From assembly GCA_035772735.1 (NCBI GenBank), contig JASDFA010000001.1, positions 90,793,501 to 90,857,500 of the forward strand: a DNA stretch of 64,000 nucleotides. Direction: 5' to 3'. Origin of the DNA: Datura wrightii (taxonomy: Eukaryota > Streptophyta > Magnoliopsida > Solanales > Solanaceae). The translations under genes were made by a program, and so were the position numbers. How positions within the stretch are numbered: position 1 is the stretch's first letter; each line of letters begins with the position of its first letter. Below the pieces are notes generated by a model. That model saw nothing but the letters and a program-made list of their open reading frames with translations, was not told where the DNA came from and did not search any database. This document shows positions 1-12,636 of the stretch, piece after piece.

Positions 1-1847
1 GTGTGTGATACCTTATAATATTCTTTAATTTTGCCCATATAAACTCAAGTTTTATTTCATGAAGACTCACATTCAAGGTTATCCTTTCTCTTCTCCATCA
101 CGTTGACTTGTGAATAAACTAATATGTAACATTAAAAGAGTATATGAAGGCAAGAAATATTTTGTTCTCAAATCTTTCTTTTCTTTTCTATATACATGAT
201 TGCACTTTCTTAATTCTCGCATATTTTCTTTAGTTATATATTATCATTCTCCAAGCAAATATAATCAAGAAAATCTTCAAGACCATCAATATCGAGGTAA
301 TTTTGATAGTAGTGATATTTTAAATGTGATGCATCTATATGATTCATCTTTCAGAAAGTGTACTAATACTAACTTAATAATCATATTGTAGTTGAATAAT
401 ATTTGTTAGAATTTAAGAGATAATGATTTTTAATTGTTAGTACAATTGAAAAATAATTTGAAAATATATTTTATAGTTTTAGAATTATTTTTTTCGCTAT
501 AATTATTCTTTTGTTGGTACAATTAAATAGAAATATTATAAATATCATACATAATACTTAGTATCATATTAATAATTGTCTGCATTTTTTTGTGTATTTT
601 TTGTTATTATAATTAAATAATTTATTCATAATTGTGTTTATTTTTTTTAAAATTGGTAGCATATGATAAAGAGTTTTGACATATCTTTAGGAAGCACAAC
701 ATGATGGTGGATCTACTTGCAAAGGAAGACACTAGAAGAAATTTTTTGAAGCATTATAAGAAATTAATTTTGCTAGAGATTTTTTTTACTTTGACTAATT
801 ATAATAGTAACTTAGCTACATATAGTGACAACACTACTTATTTGGTCCTCTACGATCCTACTTTTTGTTATGAAGGATAATTTATATAATTATCTTATTT
901 TAATCAAAAGAATTATAATCAGGAGTTTCATTTTTATTATTCTCGCAGAGAAAATTAAAAAATAAAATAATTTATTAGATGATGTCATTGCTTATCTTTT
1001 TATGTATGTAACAATTTACTTTTGTTGCTATTCTTTTCTTTCTTGAAGTGTATTTATAATTTATTTATCACAAATCACTTTGTATGTAATAGTGTAGATT
1101 ATTTATTATACGTCTTAACAACATAATTAAGAATATCTATATCTATATATTATATAATTATGGTATTTGAAATATTAATATGGCACATCTTTTATGAAGT
1201 CAATCATTTGTCTTTGTTCTTTCTTTTTTGACTTTCCCCTCATTTTCATTATTTATTTATTGATTTATTTATTTTTATAAATAAAATCAATGCATAATGA
1301 TTAATGTATTTAATATCCAATAAAATTATATATTCAAATTACTTATAACTCATATCTCTTCAACTTCCTTATAACTTGTATTCTTAAATATTATTTATAA
1401 CTCTTACGTATTTTATTTTCATAATTCTTAAAAATAGTTATTAAATATGTAAAATATTATAGTAAATAAATGTAATAGTAAAAAGATAATATAGAGGTTC
1501 AAAGTTTTTTTAAGAAATCTAAGTTGATGTTTCAAAATATGACCCCATATTCCATTTACTTCACCATCCGTACACTCTAAATAAAGTTTATTCTACTAAG
1601 TATATATGAATAATTTGTACTTAAAAAGAAGAAAACAATATCTACTTTGTATATTTAGAAAAGATGAAAAAATATATGATGCCCCGGACGAAGAAAAAGA
1701 TCTATATTGTGTTCTCTCCACTAACCTAAATATAAATATTACATACTATTTTATTAAAATAAAAAACTATTAATCTATAAAATTATAATATATAAATGTG
1801 TGTGTGTATGTATGTGTGTGTGTATATATATATTAAATTTTTTAGAG
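1..1847. other. AT-rich sequence without recognisable genes
   Basis: Very AT-rich DNA with no open frame that resembles a known protein. Because a Helitron 3' end follows directly on the plus strand, at least the right part is probably Helitron interior. I could not place the matching 5' TC terminus; it may lie left of the window. A short TG/TA microsatellite lies at 1797-1833. Confidence 0.5.
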
Positions 1848-1875
1848 TCGTGCGAAGCACGAATGATTTCACTAA
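1848..1875 (+). mobile_element. Helitron 3' terminus
   Basis: A perfect short hairpin (TCGTGC, loop GAA, GCACGA; 1848-1862) is followed after nine bases by CTAA (1872-1875) and then T. Plant Helitrons typically end with a GC-rich hairpin about ten bases before CTRR and insert between A and T, and this fits. No helicase sequence is visible, so this is presumably a non-autonomous copy. Confidence 0.7.
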
Positions 1876-1935
1876 TTTTCAACATAAATACGAGTCATAT
1901 TCAACAATCTTGCACCCTTATTAGCTGATGGGAAA

Positions 1936-2409
1936 TGTTGGGGCATTTTAATATATATTTTATTAAAATGTCTTATTAATACTTTATCTTTCACATTTAT
2001 TGTGATACAGGTGATTATTATTTTTCTCATAATCACTCTAAATTCACTTGTTATATGTCATAATCTCTTGTAACTCATGTGATTTTTAAGTCATAATCCT
2101 CTCATAATTTATTAATATTATTACCCCACTCTTTAAATTTATTACAAGAAAGAAAATTCTAAATCTATAAATAGCAGTGGTTTTATCTTGTATTTTAGTA
2201 GAGGTAAAAACATAGAGTGCACGAAAGTGAATAGAAAAGAGAACTTATTTAGTTGAAGAAAGGTGTTCTTTTGGACTCAACTCCTGTCCAGAGTTTGTTG
2301 AGTTGTACAATTGTTGGGTTGTTATATCCTAAAAGGGACATTTCAAAAAGATTACTGATGAACCGATAAAGTTTTGTTGCAGTGAGCTTGAATCTCCTTG
2401 GAGCGAGCA
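1936..2409 (+). mobile_element. copia-type LTR (5' LTR of the outermost element)
   Basis: It starts TGTTGGGG and ends near GCGAGCA, just before a degenerate primer-binding site (AGGTATCAACACC, compare TGGTATCAGAGCC of initiator Met tRNA). A TATA box (TATAAATA, 2166-2173) lies about half-way along. A copia gag follows about 95 bases downstream. The start is fairly firm; the end is inferred. No second LTR of this family was found in the window, so the element is truncated or disrupted on the right. Confidence 0.65.
2166..2173 (+). promoter_or_regulatory. TATA box of the copia LTR
   Basis: TATAAATA inside the LTR, at the usual position upstream of the R region. Transcription from it would run into the gag remnant at 2503. 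Confidence 0.55.
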
Positions 2410-2502
2410 AGGTATCAACACCTCAGCTTTAAGATATTTTATTTTTTAAAATTTATTTTTCAATTATAATTATAATTTCACCAATAATATTAAGGAGATT
2501 TA

Positions 2503-3171
2503 GTGGCTACAATTGGAAAATTTGTAGATGTTAAGATAGGAGATCTTAACAAGCCATTTTGGTTCAACAATACCCACTTCAGAGATGAAAGGGTAAAGTA
2601 CTTTTCTACTTAAATCTTCTCAGTGTTTCTTATGTGTTAACTAAGAAGAATCCAACTAGACAATTCTTTCACGAATGATTATAAGCTTATTTCTCTTCAA
2701 GAAAAAGTTGAAAAGTACGATGATAATTCCTACAAGTGTTGGTATTATCTTTTTAATTATCTATCTGATAATTTTTATGATATTATGATAGAACTTACTC
2801 TAGTGCAAAGAAAATTTGAAAAGCATTGTACAGTAAGTATAATACTGAGGAGGTTGGAGCGAAAAAATATGCTGCTAGATGATTTTTTTCGTTTTCAAAT
2901 GACAAATAATAAATCAATGGTAGTCCAAACTCAAGATTTTATAGTGAACATTGGAGAGCTTAGGTCCGAGGAGATAAAAACTGGAGGTAATCTTATTATT
3001 TGTGGCATAATAGATAAATTTTCACCCTCCTGAAAGGAATTTCAAAAAACTATGCATCGCAAACAAAAAGAAGCCTCTCTTGAGATGTTGATACTGCGAA
3101 TCCACAAGGAAGAAGAGGAAAGGGATAAGATGCGCTTTTGCAATCAAAAGAGAGAAACCTTAGAACGAAGA
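2503..3171 (+). pseudogene. gag: copia gag (UBN2-type), N-terminal part
   Basis: Gag is the nucleocapsid protein that packages copia RNA. The frame opens with ATIGKFVDVKIGDLNKPFW, typical of solanaceous copia gag, but its start codon reads GTG instead of ATG. After a stop and frameshifts, the body includes a segment around YKCWYYLFNYLSDNFYD and a longer open part at 2785-3033 (FFRFQMTNNK, GELRSEEIKTGGN). The C-terminal part is basic and breaks off at 3171, where a minus-strand Tekay element is inserted; gag resumes at 36525. Family assignment is from remembered UBN2 gag sequences. Confidence 0.75.
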
Positions 3172-4516
3172 TGTCACGATCCAAACATAGGCCCGGATCG
3201 AGACAAGGAACAAAAAACCCCGAGAAGCTCCAAGTTGACCCATGGCATGAACATAGTATCTAAAACTCAACATAAATAAGCGAAAGTCTAACATACATAA
3301 TAGCGGAAATCTGCATACATATCAAGCTAATACCGAATAAAAAATGACAAGCTGATTTCTACATAATGTCTGAATAGCCTCTAATATAACTGATAAGCTG
3401 ATGGCACAACATCCCCAACTAGCTCGACAAAAGTCTCTAACTAAAAGAACATAACTATAGATAACTGAATGTCCTTGAAGGATGAGGACTCACCAACACT
3501 GGTAAAGGGATGCAAACTCTAAGAATCGGCCAATTGCGGGGTTGAACCTAAATGTCATAGCCTATATCATGAAATGATACAGCATAGAGTATACGGTTAG
3601 TACTTGAAATACACTGAGTATGCAAGGTAAGTAAAAACGGACCGTTAAAATACATAAGAGTTCATAAGAGTAGGACAACATGATCATAAGGTAAACATCA
3701 TAACGTAAACAACAGGGCTCAAGGTTTTAAAACCATTCGTAAACCAGTCATTATCATAACCATAAGAAAAAACTTTATAAAACATAACTTGAGCCAAAGT
3801 AACATAACATAACCATGCATAAATCATAATAAACAATGGGAGGACTCGTCATAACTGACACCATCATGATAGAGCTAACATGATGCCGCAAGTATCTCAC
3901 TCGAGTGGGAAGAGCCATCCCAGGCTTGCCAGGCAAAGGATGTGCATAGTGTGATATCACAGAGATCCAACAACATTAACTTTCATACATATATACCTAC
4001 AGTGGCAAGTAATTCTGAGGCCACGGGGTTTATCTAAACGCCGATCTACTCAGTGGTAGATGCTGCTCCCAAAAATATACACATGTGGCTCATATCATAA
4101 TCATAAATCATTCATGAAGTTCATGGCTAATTACAACATAACATGCTTGATCATACTCATAATATATGATTTTTCATGAATAAGGGCCCATGAGTTTGCA
4201 AAGAGTCATAAATTTATAAATCATGAAATTCAATCGTCTTGTAAAACATGTATATACTTGATATTTATAAATTCATGATGAATGCTTGAAGAGAATTCAT
4301 AACATAAATTGTAAATCATAATTTAGACTTGATAAGATCAAAATTATAATAGGATCATAACTTGACTTTTCATGAAGTACGCCTAGTTAGGCATAATTCA
4401 ATTAATTTTGAAACTATAGATTAATGATAAAAAACAGTTATAAAATATGTCCACATATCCTATTTTTCTCTGTTTCAACCCTCAGGTCTAGATCTTAGAA
4501 ATTTTGGGGTATTACA
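3172..4516 (-). mobile_element. Tekay-A LTR1 (3' LTR, internally deleted)
   Basis: On the plus strand it runs from TGTCACGATCC to GGGGTATTACA. It matches LTR3 closely along its first part, then jumps at about 4450 from the stretch equivalent to 35699 to the stretch equivalent to about 36460. It has therefore lost roughly 760 bases, including most of the palindrome-rich U3 block. A PPT region on the minus strand lies directly inside the element (4517-4551). Confidence 0.8.
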
Positions 4517-4551
4517 ATATCTCCCCCTTGGAAATATTCATCCTCGAATGT
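4517..4551 (-). promoter_or_regulatory. polypurine tract with upstream stem-loop (LTR1 side)
   Basis: Reading the minus strand, arms ACATTCG and TGAATAT flank an AGGA loop (4534-4551), followed by a purine run AAGGGGGAGA directly before the LTR. One C-A mismatch and one G-T pair are present, as expected from a C-to-T type change. The PPT primes plus-strand DNA synthesis. Confidence 0.7.
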
Positions 4552-6358
4552 GAATAAACATACTGAAAAGCTGAGAAATGCAACATCATACCAAATACTG
4601 AACATTAGAGCTGAAAACAGACGGAGTGACAGTCTCCAGACTGAACTACATGATTGAACCGAATTCAGGAATCATACATACATATATTGACATGAAATAA
4701 ACTGGGGCACATGAACTGAACATGAAACTGAACAGAGTCCTAGAGAGGAAACTGATATAAGCCGCAACTGAGCCGGAAGCAAATAGATGCGGGCATCTAG
4801 CCATCATATCTGCTTCAGATTCCCACATAGCTCCCTTAACATGCTGATTCCTCCACAAAACCTTTAATGAGGCAATTTCTTTGTTCTTTAGCTTTCAAAC
4901 CTGACGATCAAGTATTTCCACCAGAACCTTCTCATAGCTAAGGCTATCCTTCACACCTACACTGTCTACTAGGACAACTAAAGCCAGATCACCTAAGCAC
5001 TTCTTTAAAAGCGATATATGGAAAATTGGATGAACTGAAGCTAATCTGAGGGTAACTCCAACTCATATGCTACCTTGCCAACCCGTCTCAAAATCTGGTA
5101 CGGTCCAACATAACAAGGACTAAGCTTCCCCTTCTTTCCGAATCTTATCACCCCCTTCATGGGAGATACATTCAAAAACACCCAATTGTCAACTTCAAAC
5201 TGAATTTCTGTCCTCCTCATATCCGCATAGGACTTTTCACAACTCTGAGTTGTTTTCAACCTTTTCCTTGTAAGATGAACCTTCTCCATCGCCTCATGAA
5301 CCAAATCTGGTCCTATCAATGTAGCTTCACCAGCCTCAAACCTACCAATAGGTGATTACACCTCCGCCCATAGAGAGCCTCAAATGGAGCCATCTAAATG
5401 GTGGAATGGTAACTGTTGTTATATGCAAATTCAATGAGAGGCAAATGATCATCCCAACTACCCTTAAAGTCAATCACACATTCTCTCAACATATCCTCCT
5501 GAGTCTGAATGGTCCGCTCCACCTGACCATTTGTTTGCGGGTGAAATATTGTGCTAAGCTTGACTTGAGTACCAAGTCCCTTCTGAAACAATCTCCAAAA
5601 CTGGGAGGTAAACTGAGTACCTCTATTTGATATTATCGATGAAGACAGTCAATGCAACTGAACTAACTTCCAAATGTATAACTTAGCATAATCCTCCGCT
5701 AAGTAGGTAGTTTTGACAGGTATAAAGTGTGTTGCCTTAGTCAACCTATATACTACAACCCAAATAGAGTCATACTGTTGACGAGTGTGATGAAACCCTA
5801 TAATAAAGTCCATATTGATTTCCTCCAACTTTCAAGTAGGAATGCTGATGTCCTGAAGCACACCTCCAGGTTTTTGATGCTCAACCTTCACCTATTGACA
5901 ATTCGGACACTTAGCCACAAACTCTACTATGTCCTTCTTCATGCTACTCCACCAATAGATATCCCATAGGTCATGGTACATCTTGGTGGCACCTAGATGG
6001 ATAGAATATCTGGAATCATGAGCTTTGTGCAACATCCGCTCCCTCAAGTCACCAGCATCTGGTACCCACAAATGACCCAAATATCGGAGCACACCATCTC
6101 CCCCTTGGGTGAAGTCCTCCACCTTCTAATTCCAAACAACTTCCTTCAAATTTATCAAAATAGGATCCTCATCTTGCCTATCCTTAACATCGATCACTAA
6201 AGATGATTCTGATTCATTCTGAACAACGACACCACCATCCACTAAGTCAAAAAGACAAACTCCTAGTCGTGCAAGTCGATGCACATCCTTCACTAAATCT
6301 TTCCTCTCCTTATCTACATGAGATACACTCTCCATATAAATTCTGCTAAGAGCATCTT
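4552..6358 (-). pseudogene. pol: pol 3' part: end of RNase H and integrase (second body)
   Basis: Minus-strand remnants of a chromovirus polyprotein. In element order: the tail of the RNase H/connection region (6126-6358), the integrase zinc-binding region ending CPNCQ (5892-6122), the integrase core (5394-5591, with FHPQTNGQVERTIQ and HLPLIEFAYNNSYHS), and the integrase C-terminal region (5041-5319, with SPMKGVIRFGKKGKLSP). A chromodomain-like tail lies near 4780-4900. Frames are broken by stops and frameshifts. At about 6358 the sequence switches abruptly to the middle of an LTR, so reverse transcriptase, protease and gag of this body are missing. Confidence 0.8.
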
Positions 6359-7224
6359 CTGAGACCACAAGATTTACCTGAACGCCGGGTCTTCTCCGTG
6401 CTAGACACTGCTCCCAAAAAATATGCACATGAGGCTCATATCATAATCATAAATCATTCATGAATTACATGTCCACTTACAATATAACATACTTGATCAT
6501 ATTTGAGATACATGATTTTCCATGAATAAGGGTCCATGAGTTGGCCAAGAGTCATAAATTCATAAATCATGTAATCCATGCATACTTGTAAATCATGTAT
6601 ATACTTGATATTCATAAATCCATGATGAATTCTTGAAGAGAATTCATAATATAAAACGTAAATCATAATTTAGACTTGATGTGATCAAAATAATAATAAG
6701 ATCATAACTGGACCTTTCATGAAGCATGCATAGTTGGGCATAATTCAATTAATTTTGAAATTAAAGATTAGTGATCAAAAATAGTTATAAAATATGCCCC
6801 TAGATCATAAAACATGATTTGATACATGAGGGTAAATGACCTATAGATAGTTCATAGAGAAACTCATAAGAATTGGGATAAACCCCATAGATTATGAAAC
6901 ATGAATCTAGAATTTAAAATTTCATGGAATTGAGAAGAATTTAGAGCATGAGAGTGAAAGATACTCTCATTCATAGCCTCACATACTTGGGTAAGTTGAC
7001 CTTACGCTCTTCCTTGAGTGCCCAAAGGAAATTGAAGAAGAATTAATAGATTTTAGCCTTGATCACCCCTAGGAACTTTCTAGTTTGCATGGATGGAGAG
7101 GAGTGATTTAGAATGAGCTAAACCCTCTTAAAATAATCCTAACTAAGATTAAACTACGTAGTTTAGGCCCTAGAAACTTAGAAATTATGGAAAAGCCCTT
7201 ACTAAATTCGCAGAAAAATACTGA

Positions 7225-7600
7225 CTGCCAGTCCCAACGAGGGACTGGACGATTCGTCCTCAACACCACGACTCGTGGTCTGCTTCTCGTGGCCAGCAGT
7301 GAAACCATACCTCTGAGGGTCACCATGAGGGACACCACGATTCATGGTGTACCCAATGACTCATGGTGACCAAGTCGTGCCCAACACTACCCAAATTTTC
7401 CACTTTCTGCCAACCTCTGGCCACGAGTGACTTGATGAATCATGGTCCTGACCACGACTCGTGGCCTCACCCGTGGTCAACCCCAAAATTAGAAATTCAA
7501 CCAAGTCCACCCTCCTCCCCACGAGTCACTTAACGACTCATGATGCACCACACGGGTCACTGGACGACTTGTATTATGACCTGATGCAGAAAATCCTATT
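7225..7600. repeat. palindrome-rich U3 block of LTR2
   Basis: A cluster of short GC-rich inverted repeats on the theme CCACGACTCGTGG, for example ACCACGACTCGTGGT near 7265-7280, with many variants such as CCACGAGTGACTT. The same block is in LTR3 at about 36120-36450. It lies within the first about 400 bases of the LTR in element orientation, the expected U3 promoter region. Many variants differ by C-to-T or G-to-A changes. Confidence 0.65.
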
Positions 7601-7612
7601 TTTCTCCATTTC

Positions 7613-10344
7613 TATCACGCCCCAAAATTGGGTTAGGGCGCAACTGGCACTCGATTCATGATTGATCGAGAAGCTGGCTATATAGCATCTATAAATGTAA
7701 AACTAAGGCTGACCAATCCACCTGTCACAACTAACCAAGATAAATACTAGACCCATAATGCCTTGATAATAATAAATGTGCAACCTAAAAAGCCGACAAG
7801 TCTACAATAAACCTAAACAGAGCAATGGAAAGCCAACACGACTACACAACCAACACTACTATACAAACTAGTCCATATCAGCCTCTACTAAGTAAACAAA
7901 CTGAAATGCACGGGACAGGGCCCCGGCCTATCCATGTTGTACACAAAACTCAAAATAGTTAAGACTAGGACATGGCTCCTGGAAGAGAGGAGCATACCAC
8001 TATTCCGCTGAAATCTGGCTCCTACTGCATCCGATGATCTGAACCTCGGCCTGTACCTACAATATGATTGCAGGAAGGGTACCAAGATGAAGGGAAGTCA
8101 GTACGAATAAAATATACTGGTATGTAAGGCTGAAAACTGTAATCATGTAAGATAAAAATGATAACTAGGCCAAAAATAAGGAGTAGTAACAACCCAGAAT
8201 CCTGAAAATAGAAACCTAACAATAATTCATTATTGAAGTGTAAATGCAACCATCTAATGCACAACAAAGACTATAACTGAAATGCCAGCAGACAGTAGAT
8301 CATAAAATCTATATACAATTCGTCCAGCCAGTGTACCATACTGGGGTAAATATAAAAATGCCTCCAACCTGTGTACCACACCGGGTTAAAATCCGTCCAG
8401 CCGGTGTACCACCGAGGTAAAATAATAACACCTCCAGCTAGTGTACCACACTAGGATAAAATCAATAAATCTTAAACAAAATCATAAATGGAGCTGATAT
8501 GGCTTATACTAGACCAACTTAATACATACAAAATAGGAGTGACAATTACTAAACATGTGGCCTGCATAGGCCTCCTTCGTGATGCATAACTGCAAGTGAG
8601 TACATATAACATGTAAAGCTATAAAATAGAACTTAAATGCATTTATTCTAAACTTGTATGAATCATAAGGAACTGTGGATAACCTAAGAGTTTCACCAAG
8701 ATTTATAGATCTTATTCGAAGGACATTAGAGCTCAGAGACTCGCTAGCTTGTTGTTCGGCTTAAGGGAAAGGGAATATGAAATCTCCCCTTGGCCTGACC
8801 TATTTCATAACATACACATAAGATAAAGGACAGCCATAACTTGGAAATCCTAATTCATTAAGCTTGTTTACCCTTAATAGCTTGCGATGTCTTTACTTGG
8901 CTTAAAATCATTTACACGTCATCATCTTGGCTCTTTCACCAATTTCAGTTAGTAACCAGACCTTTAAACACATTTAACATCAGATATATATATATATAAA
9001 TAACAGACAGTAAGGACTAGCTAACAATGCCCATGTTGAGGGGTCTCCAACTCGATGTACAACTACGACAACAATCAACACAATATCACACTTTAAATAC
9101 CCCACTTTGGCTAGGCATAATCTTTAACATTTAACCTCAATGAAACATGAATATTTAAAGCTTAAATGAAGCTTAACATACTGCCTCAAAACTTGTAAAT
9201 AGCTTGCTGGCTCATTCAATTCACAATGCACGAATCGTGCTTAAAAGAGCAATAGATGGGGCGCCTTACATACCTTTCTCCGATGAACTTTTCTCTAGCC
9301 GATTTTCTATTTCAATGATCAGCTCTCAAACTCCTTACTCCAGTGGTTTTATAGGACAACAACAATCTTAATCTGTAGGACAAAATGCATCCAAAAATAA
9401 CTAGCCAAAGGCAGTCACAATAGCAACAACAACACACGGCAACATCAACAACATTTAGCCATTTTCTCAACAAGTTTTAACTAACTTTTAAGGGAGAAAA
9501 AAGAGAGAATTTTTACCTTAGTTTTGCTGTAATTCTTACCCTCAATATGAAGTATAATTACAGAAAAAGAAACAGCCAAAAAGCCTAAGGAAAATGAGCA
9601 AAACTCAGCTCACAAACAACCTATCAGCAGCTCACTTAGCTGCCAATTTCCAGATTTTCGCTTTGCAATTTGAGAGGTTTAAAAGGGGCAAAATCCTTAC
9701 CATTTCTCCTGTTTTCAATACCTACTCAGAGATGGATATATAGGCAGTGCAAATAGATTTTGAAATGTATAAAAACTCCTTCAAAACCTTGCCAAAACGA
9801 GCTCCAAAACAGCCCATAGCACACTTGGCAAAGTAATCTCAACTTATCTTGTGATTTTCTTGAACTTTGCTTGATGTTCCTCCTTGATTTTCTTTGTCCT
9901 AGCTGATAGAATTGAGAGAGAAATGGAATCCTTAGCAAGCTGGTCGATTTATATATAGATGAAAATATTTTCTACAAGTGAAAAATCAAATTTTAAGTAA
10001 ATAGGGAGGTGGAGGCGCTATGGCGTCATGCCCGCATCACCGCTCGTGATGCTTCGGTAAAATGCCCCTAACATCTTACTTCGAACTCCGATTGCCAAGC
10101 GGTTTGATGTTCTAAAAATTAGACTCAAAGACCTTTAATTTGATAGGTCGTCGCTTCTAATTCATTATATATTGGGTGATATGATTGTTTAAAGTTTACC
10201 CTTACTTATGAACTTCACATACTCTTTGGTTGTCCAATCATACACATTTCCCTTGTCATCTACGACAAATATACAACCCGTACTTCCTTTAACCTAGCAT
10301 ACAAACATCAAATAATCACCAATAAAATTTTTCAGGGTGTAATA
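7613..10344 (-). mobile_element. solo LTR, Ty3/gypsy-like, 2.7 kb
   Basis: This sequence interrupts LTR2, and the host repeat continues on both sides. Five-base flanks ATTTC (7608-7612) and GTTTC (10345-10349) fit a target-site duplication with one change. Its plus-strand ends read TATCACGCCCC and GGGTGTAATA. On the minus strand this is TATTACACCC...GGGGCGTGATA, the usual TG...CA with both terminal dinucleotides changed by a C/T or G/A transition. No internal coding region is present. A TATA-like motif on the minus strand lies near 9943-9955. Confidence 0.75.
8321..8462. repeat. four imperfect tandem repeats of about 35 bp
   Basis: Four copies of a unit centred on CCAGCCGGTGTACCACACCGG-like sequence (the exact bases vary) inside the solo LTR. 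Each unit contains a small inverted repeat, for example CCGGTGT with ACACCGG. Spacing of about 30-40 bases and variable sequence indicate an LTR minisatellite. Confidence 0.7.
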
Positions 10345-10388
10345 GTTTCAACCCTCAGATATGATCTTAGGGATTTTGGGGTATTACA

Positions 10389-10423
10389 ATATCTGCCCCT
10401 TGGGAACATTCGTCCTTGAATGT
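10389..10423 (-). promoter_or_regulatory. polypurine tract with upstream stem-loop (LTR2 side)
   Basis: On the minus strand, ACATTCA and CGAATGT flank the loop AGGA (10406-10423), followed by AAGGGGCAGA directly before the LTR. One A-C mismatch closes the loop, where other copies have G-C. Confidence 0.7.
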
Positions 10424-10639
10424 GAGTAATCATACTGAAAAGCTGAGAAATGCAACTGCCATACCAAATACTGAATATTTAAAGCTGAAAACTAACGAAG
10501 TGATTGACTGCGAACTGAAATACATGACTGAACTGAATTCATGGATCATACATACATGCATTGACATGAAAGAAACTGGGGCACATGAAACTGAATAGAG
10601 CACTAGAGAGGAAACTGATACCTCAAGCCGCAACTGAGC

Positions 10640-12070
10640 TGGAAGGGTATAGATGCTAGTATCTAGCCATCATATCTGCTTCAGCTTCCCACATAGCTCC
10701 CTCAACATACTGGTTCCTCCACAAAACCTTAACTGAGGCTACTTCTTTTTTCCTTATCTTTCGAACCTGACGATCAAGTATTTCCACCGGAACCTCCTCA
10801 TAGCTAAGACTATCCTTCACACCTACACTGTCTACCGGGACAACCAAAGCCAGATCACCCAAGCAATTCTTTGAAAGCGATACATGGAAAACTGGATGAA
10901 CTGAAGCTAATTTTGAGGGCAACTCCAACTCACATGCTACCTTGCCAACCCGTCTCAAAATCTGGTACGGTCCAACATAATAGGGACTAAGCTTCCCCTT
11001 CTTTCCAAATCTCATCACCCCCTTCATGGAAGATACCTTCGGAAACATCCAATCATCAACTTCAACTCAAGTTCTCTCCACCTCATATCCGCATAGGACT
11101 TTTGATGACTCTGAGCAGTTTTCAACCCTTCCCTTCTAAGTTGAACCTTCTCCATGGCCTCATGAATTGAATCTGGTCCTATCAATGTAGCTTTATCAAT
11201 CTCAAACCAATCAATAGGTGATCTATACCTCCGCCCTTAGAGAGCCTCAAATGGAGCCATCTAAATACTGGAACGGTAACTGTTGTTATATGCAAATTCA
11301 ATGAGAGGCAAATGATCATTACAACTACCTTTAAAATAAATCACACACACTCTCAATATATCCTCCAGAATCTGAATTGTTTGCTCCACCTGACCATCTA
11401 TTTATGGGTGAAATGATGTGCTAAGCTTGACCTGAGTACCAAGTCCCTTCTGAAACGATCTCTAAAACCAGGAGGAAAACTGAGTACCTCTATCTGATAC
11501 GATGGAAAAAGGCACTCCATGCAACCGAACTAACTCCCGAATGTATAACTTAGTATAATCCTCCACTGATTTGGTAGTTTTGACAGGTAGAAAATGTGTT
11601 GCCTTAGTCAACCTATCTATTACAACCCAAATAGAGTCATACTATTGACGAGTGCGAGGCAACCCTGTATTGAAGTCCATATTGATTTCCTCCCACTTTC
11701 AAGTAGGAATGCTAATATCCTGAAGCACACCTCTGGGTCTTTGATTCTCAACCTTCACCTATTGACAATTCGGACACTTAGCCACAAACTCTACTATGTC
11801 CTTCTTCATGCCACTCCACCAATAGATTTCCCATACGTCATGGTACATCTTGGTGGGACCTGGATGGATAGAATATTTGGAACCATGAGCTTCATGAAAC
11901 ATCCACTCCCTCAAGTCACCAGCATCCGGTACACACAAACGACTCTGATATCAGAGCATACTATCTCTCCCTTGGGAGAAGACCTCCACCTTCTGATTCT
12001 TAACAGCTTCCTTCAACTTTACCAAAATAGGATCATCGTCTTGCCTAGCCTTAACATTGGTCACTAAAGA
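10640..12070 (-). pseudogene. pol: integrase with chromodomain-like tail (main body)
   Basis: Integrase inserts the cDNA copy into the genome. The C-terminal part (10656-11048) contains SSMKGVMRFGKKGKLSPYYVGPYQ, shown here only as family-typical segments such as GKKGKLSP and VHPVFHVSL. It ends in a chromodomain-like region with VLWRNQYVEGAMWEAE and RY. The core (about 11230-11700) and the zinc-binding region (about 11760-11940) are recognisable from their match to the second copy at 4552-6358, but they are broken by stops and small indels. The chromodomain-like tail is the basis for placing the element among chromoviruses. Confidence 0.75.
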
Positions 12071-12133
12071 TGATTCTGATCTATTCTGAACATTGATACC
12101 ACCATCCACTGAGTCAATAAGATGAACTCCTAG

Positions 12134-12610
12134 TCATGCAAGTCGATGCACATCCTTCACTAACTCTTTCCTCTCCTCATCTATATGAGATACACTCTCC
12201 ACAGAAAGCCTGCTAAGAGTGTCTGCCACCATATTTGCCTTGCCTGGATGATAAAGGACGTTCATATCATAATATTTAAGAAGCTCCAACCACCTTTTCT
12301 GATGTAGGGTTAGATCCTTTTGGGTAAACATGTACTGTAGGCTCTTGTGGTTCGTAAACACATCCACATGAACCCATACAGATAGTGTCTCCAAATCTTC
12401 AAGGAAAATACTACCGCCACCAACTCGAGGTCATGAGTCGGGTAGTTCTTTTCATGGACTTTCAGCTACTTGGAAGCATAGGCTATAACTTTACCGTGCT
12501 GCATTAATACACAACCAATGCCGATTCTCTAAGCGTCACAATATACCACAAACCCATCGGTACCCTCAGGTAGGGTCAACACCGGTGTTGAGGTGAGTCA
12601 AGTTTTCAAC
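12134..12610 (-). pseudogene. pol: RNase H (main body)
   Basis: RNase H removes the RNA strand during reverse transcription. Reading the minus strand, a degenerate stretch with MQHGKVIAYASK and YPTHDLELVAVV is followed by an open part (12134-12394) with TNHKSLQYMFTQKDLTLHQ, RRW-like WLELLKYYDM and YHPGKANMVADTLSR, all typical of Ty3/gypsy RNase H. Stops and one frameshift separate the two parts. Confidence 0.8.
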
Positions 12611-12636
12611 TCTTGGAAGCTCTTCTGACAAGCCTC

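Larger units (their letters stand above)
6359..10388 (-). mobile_element. Tekay-A LTR2, left half missing and interrupted by a solo LTR
   Basis: LTR sequence begins in mid-repeat, equivalent to about 35265 of LTR3, directly after pol sequence, and runs to GGGGTATTACA at 10388. It is split at 7613-10344 by a solo LTR of another family. It carries the palindrome-rich block (about 7225-7600) that LTR1 has lost. The pol-to-LTR junction near 6355-6360 shares only a few bases (TCT) with both partners, suggesting a deletion rather than homologous exchange. Confidence 0.75.

Noticed and set aside
8321..8462. Evenly spaced repeats with dyad symmetry as a CRISPR-like array
   Set aside because: Only four imperfect copies, spacers are not unique sequences, and the context is a solo LTR.
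11594..12067. 157-residue plus-strand ORF
   Set aside because: Antisense to integrase; the same shadow appears opposite the second pol copy at 5727-6200.
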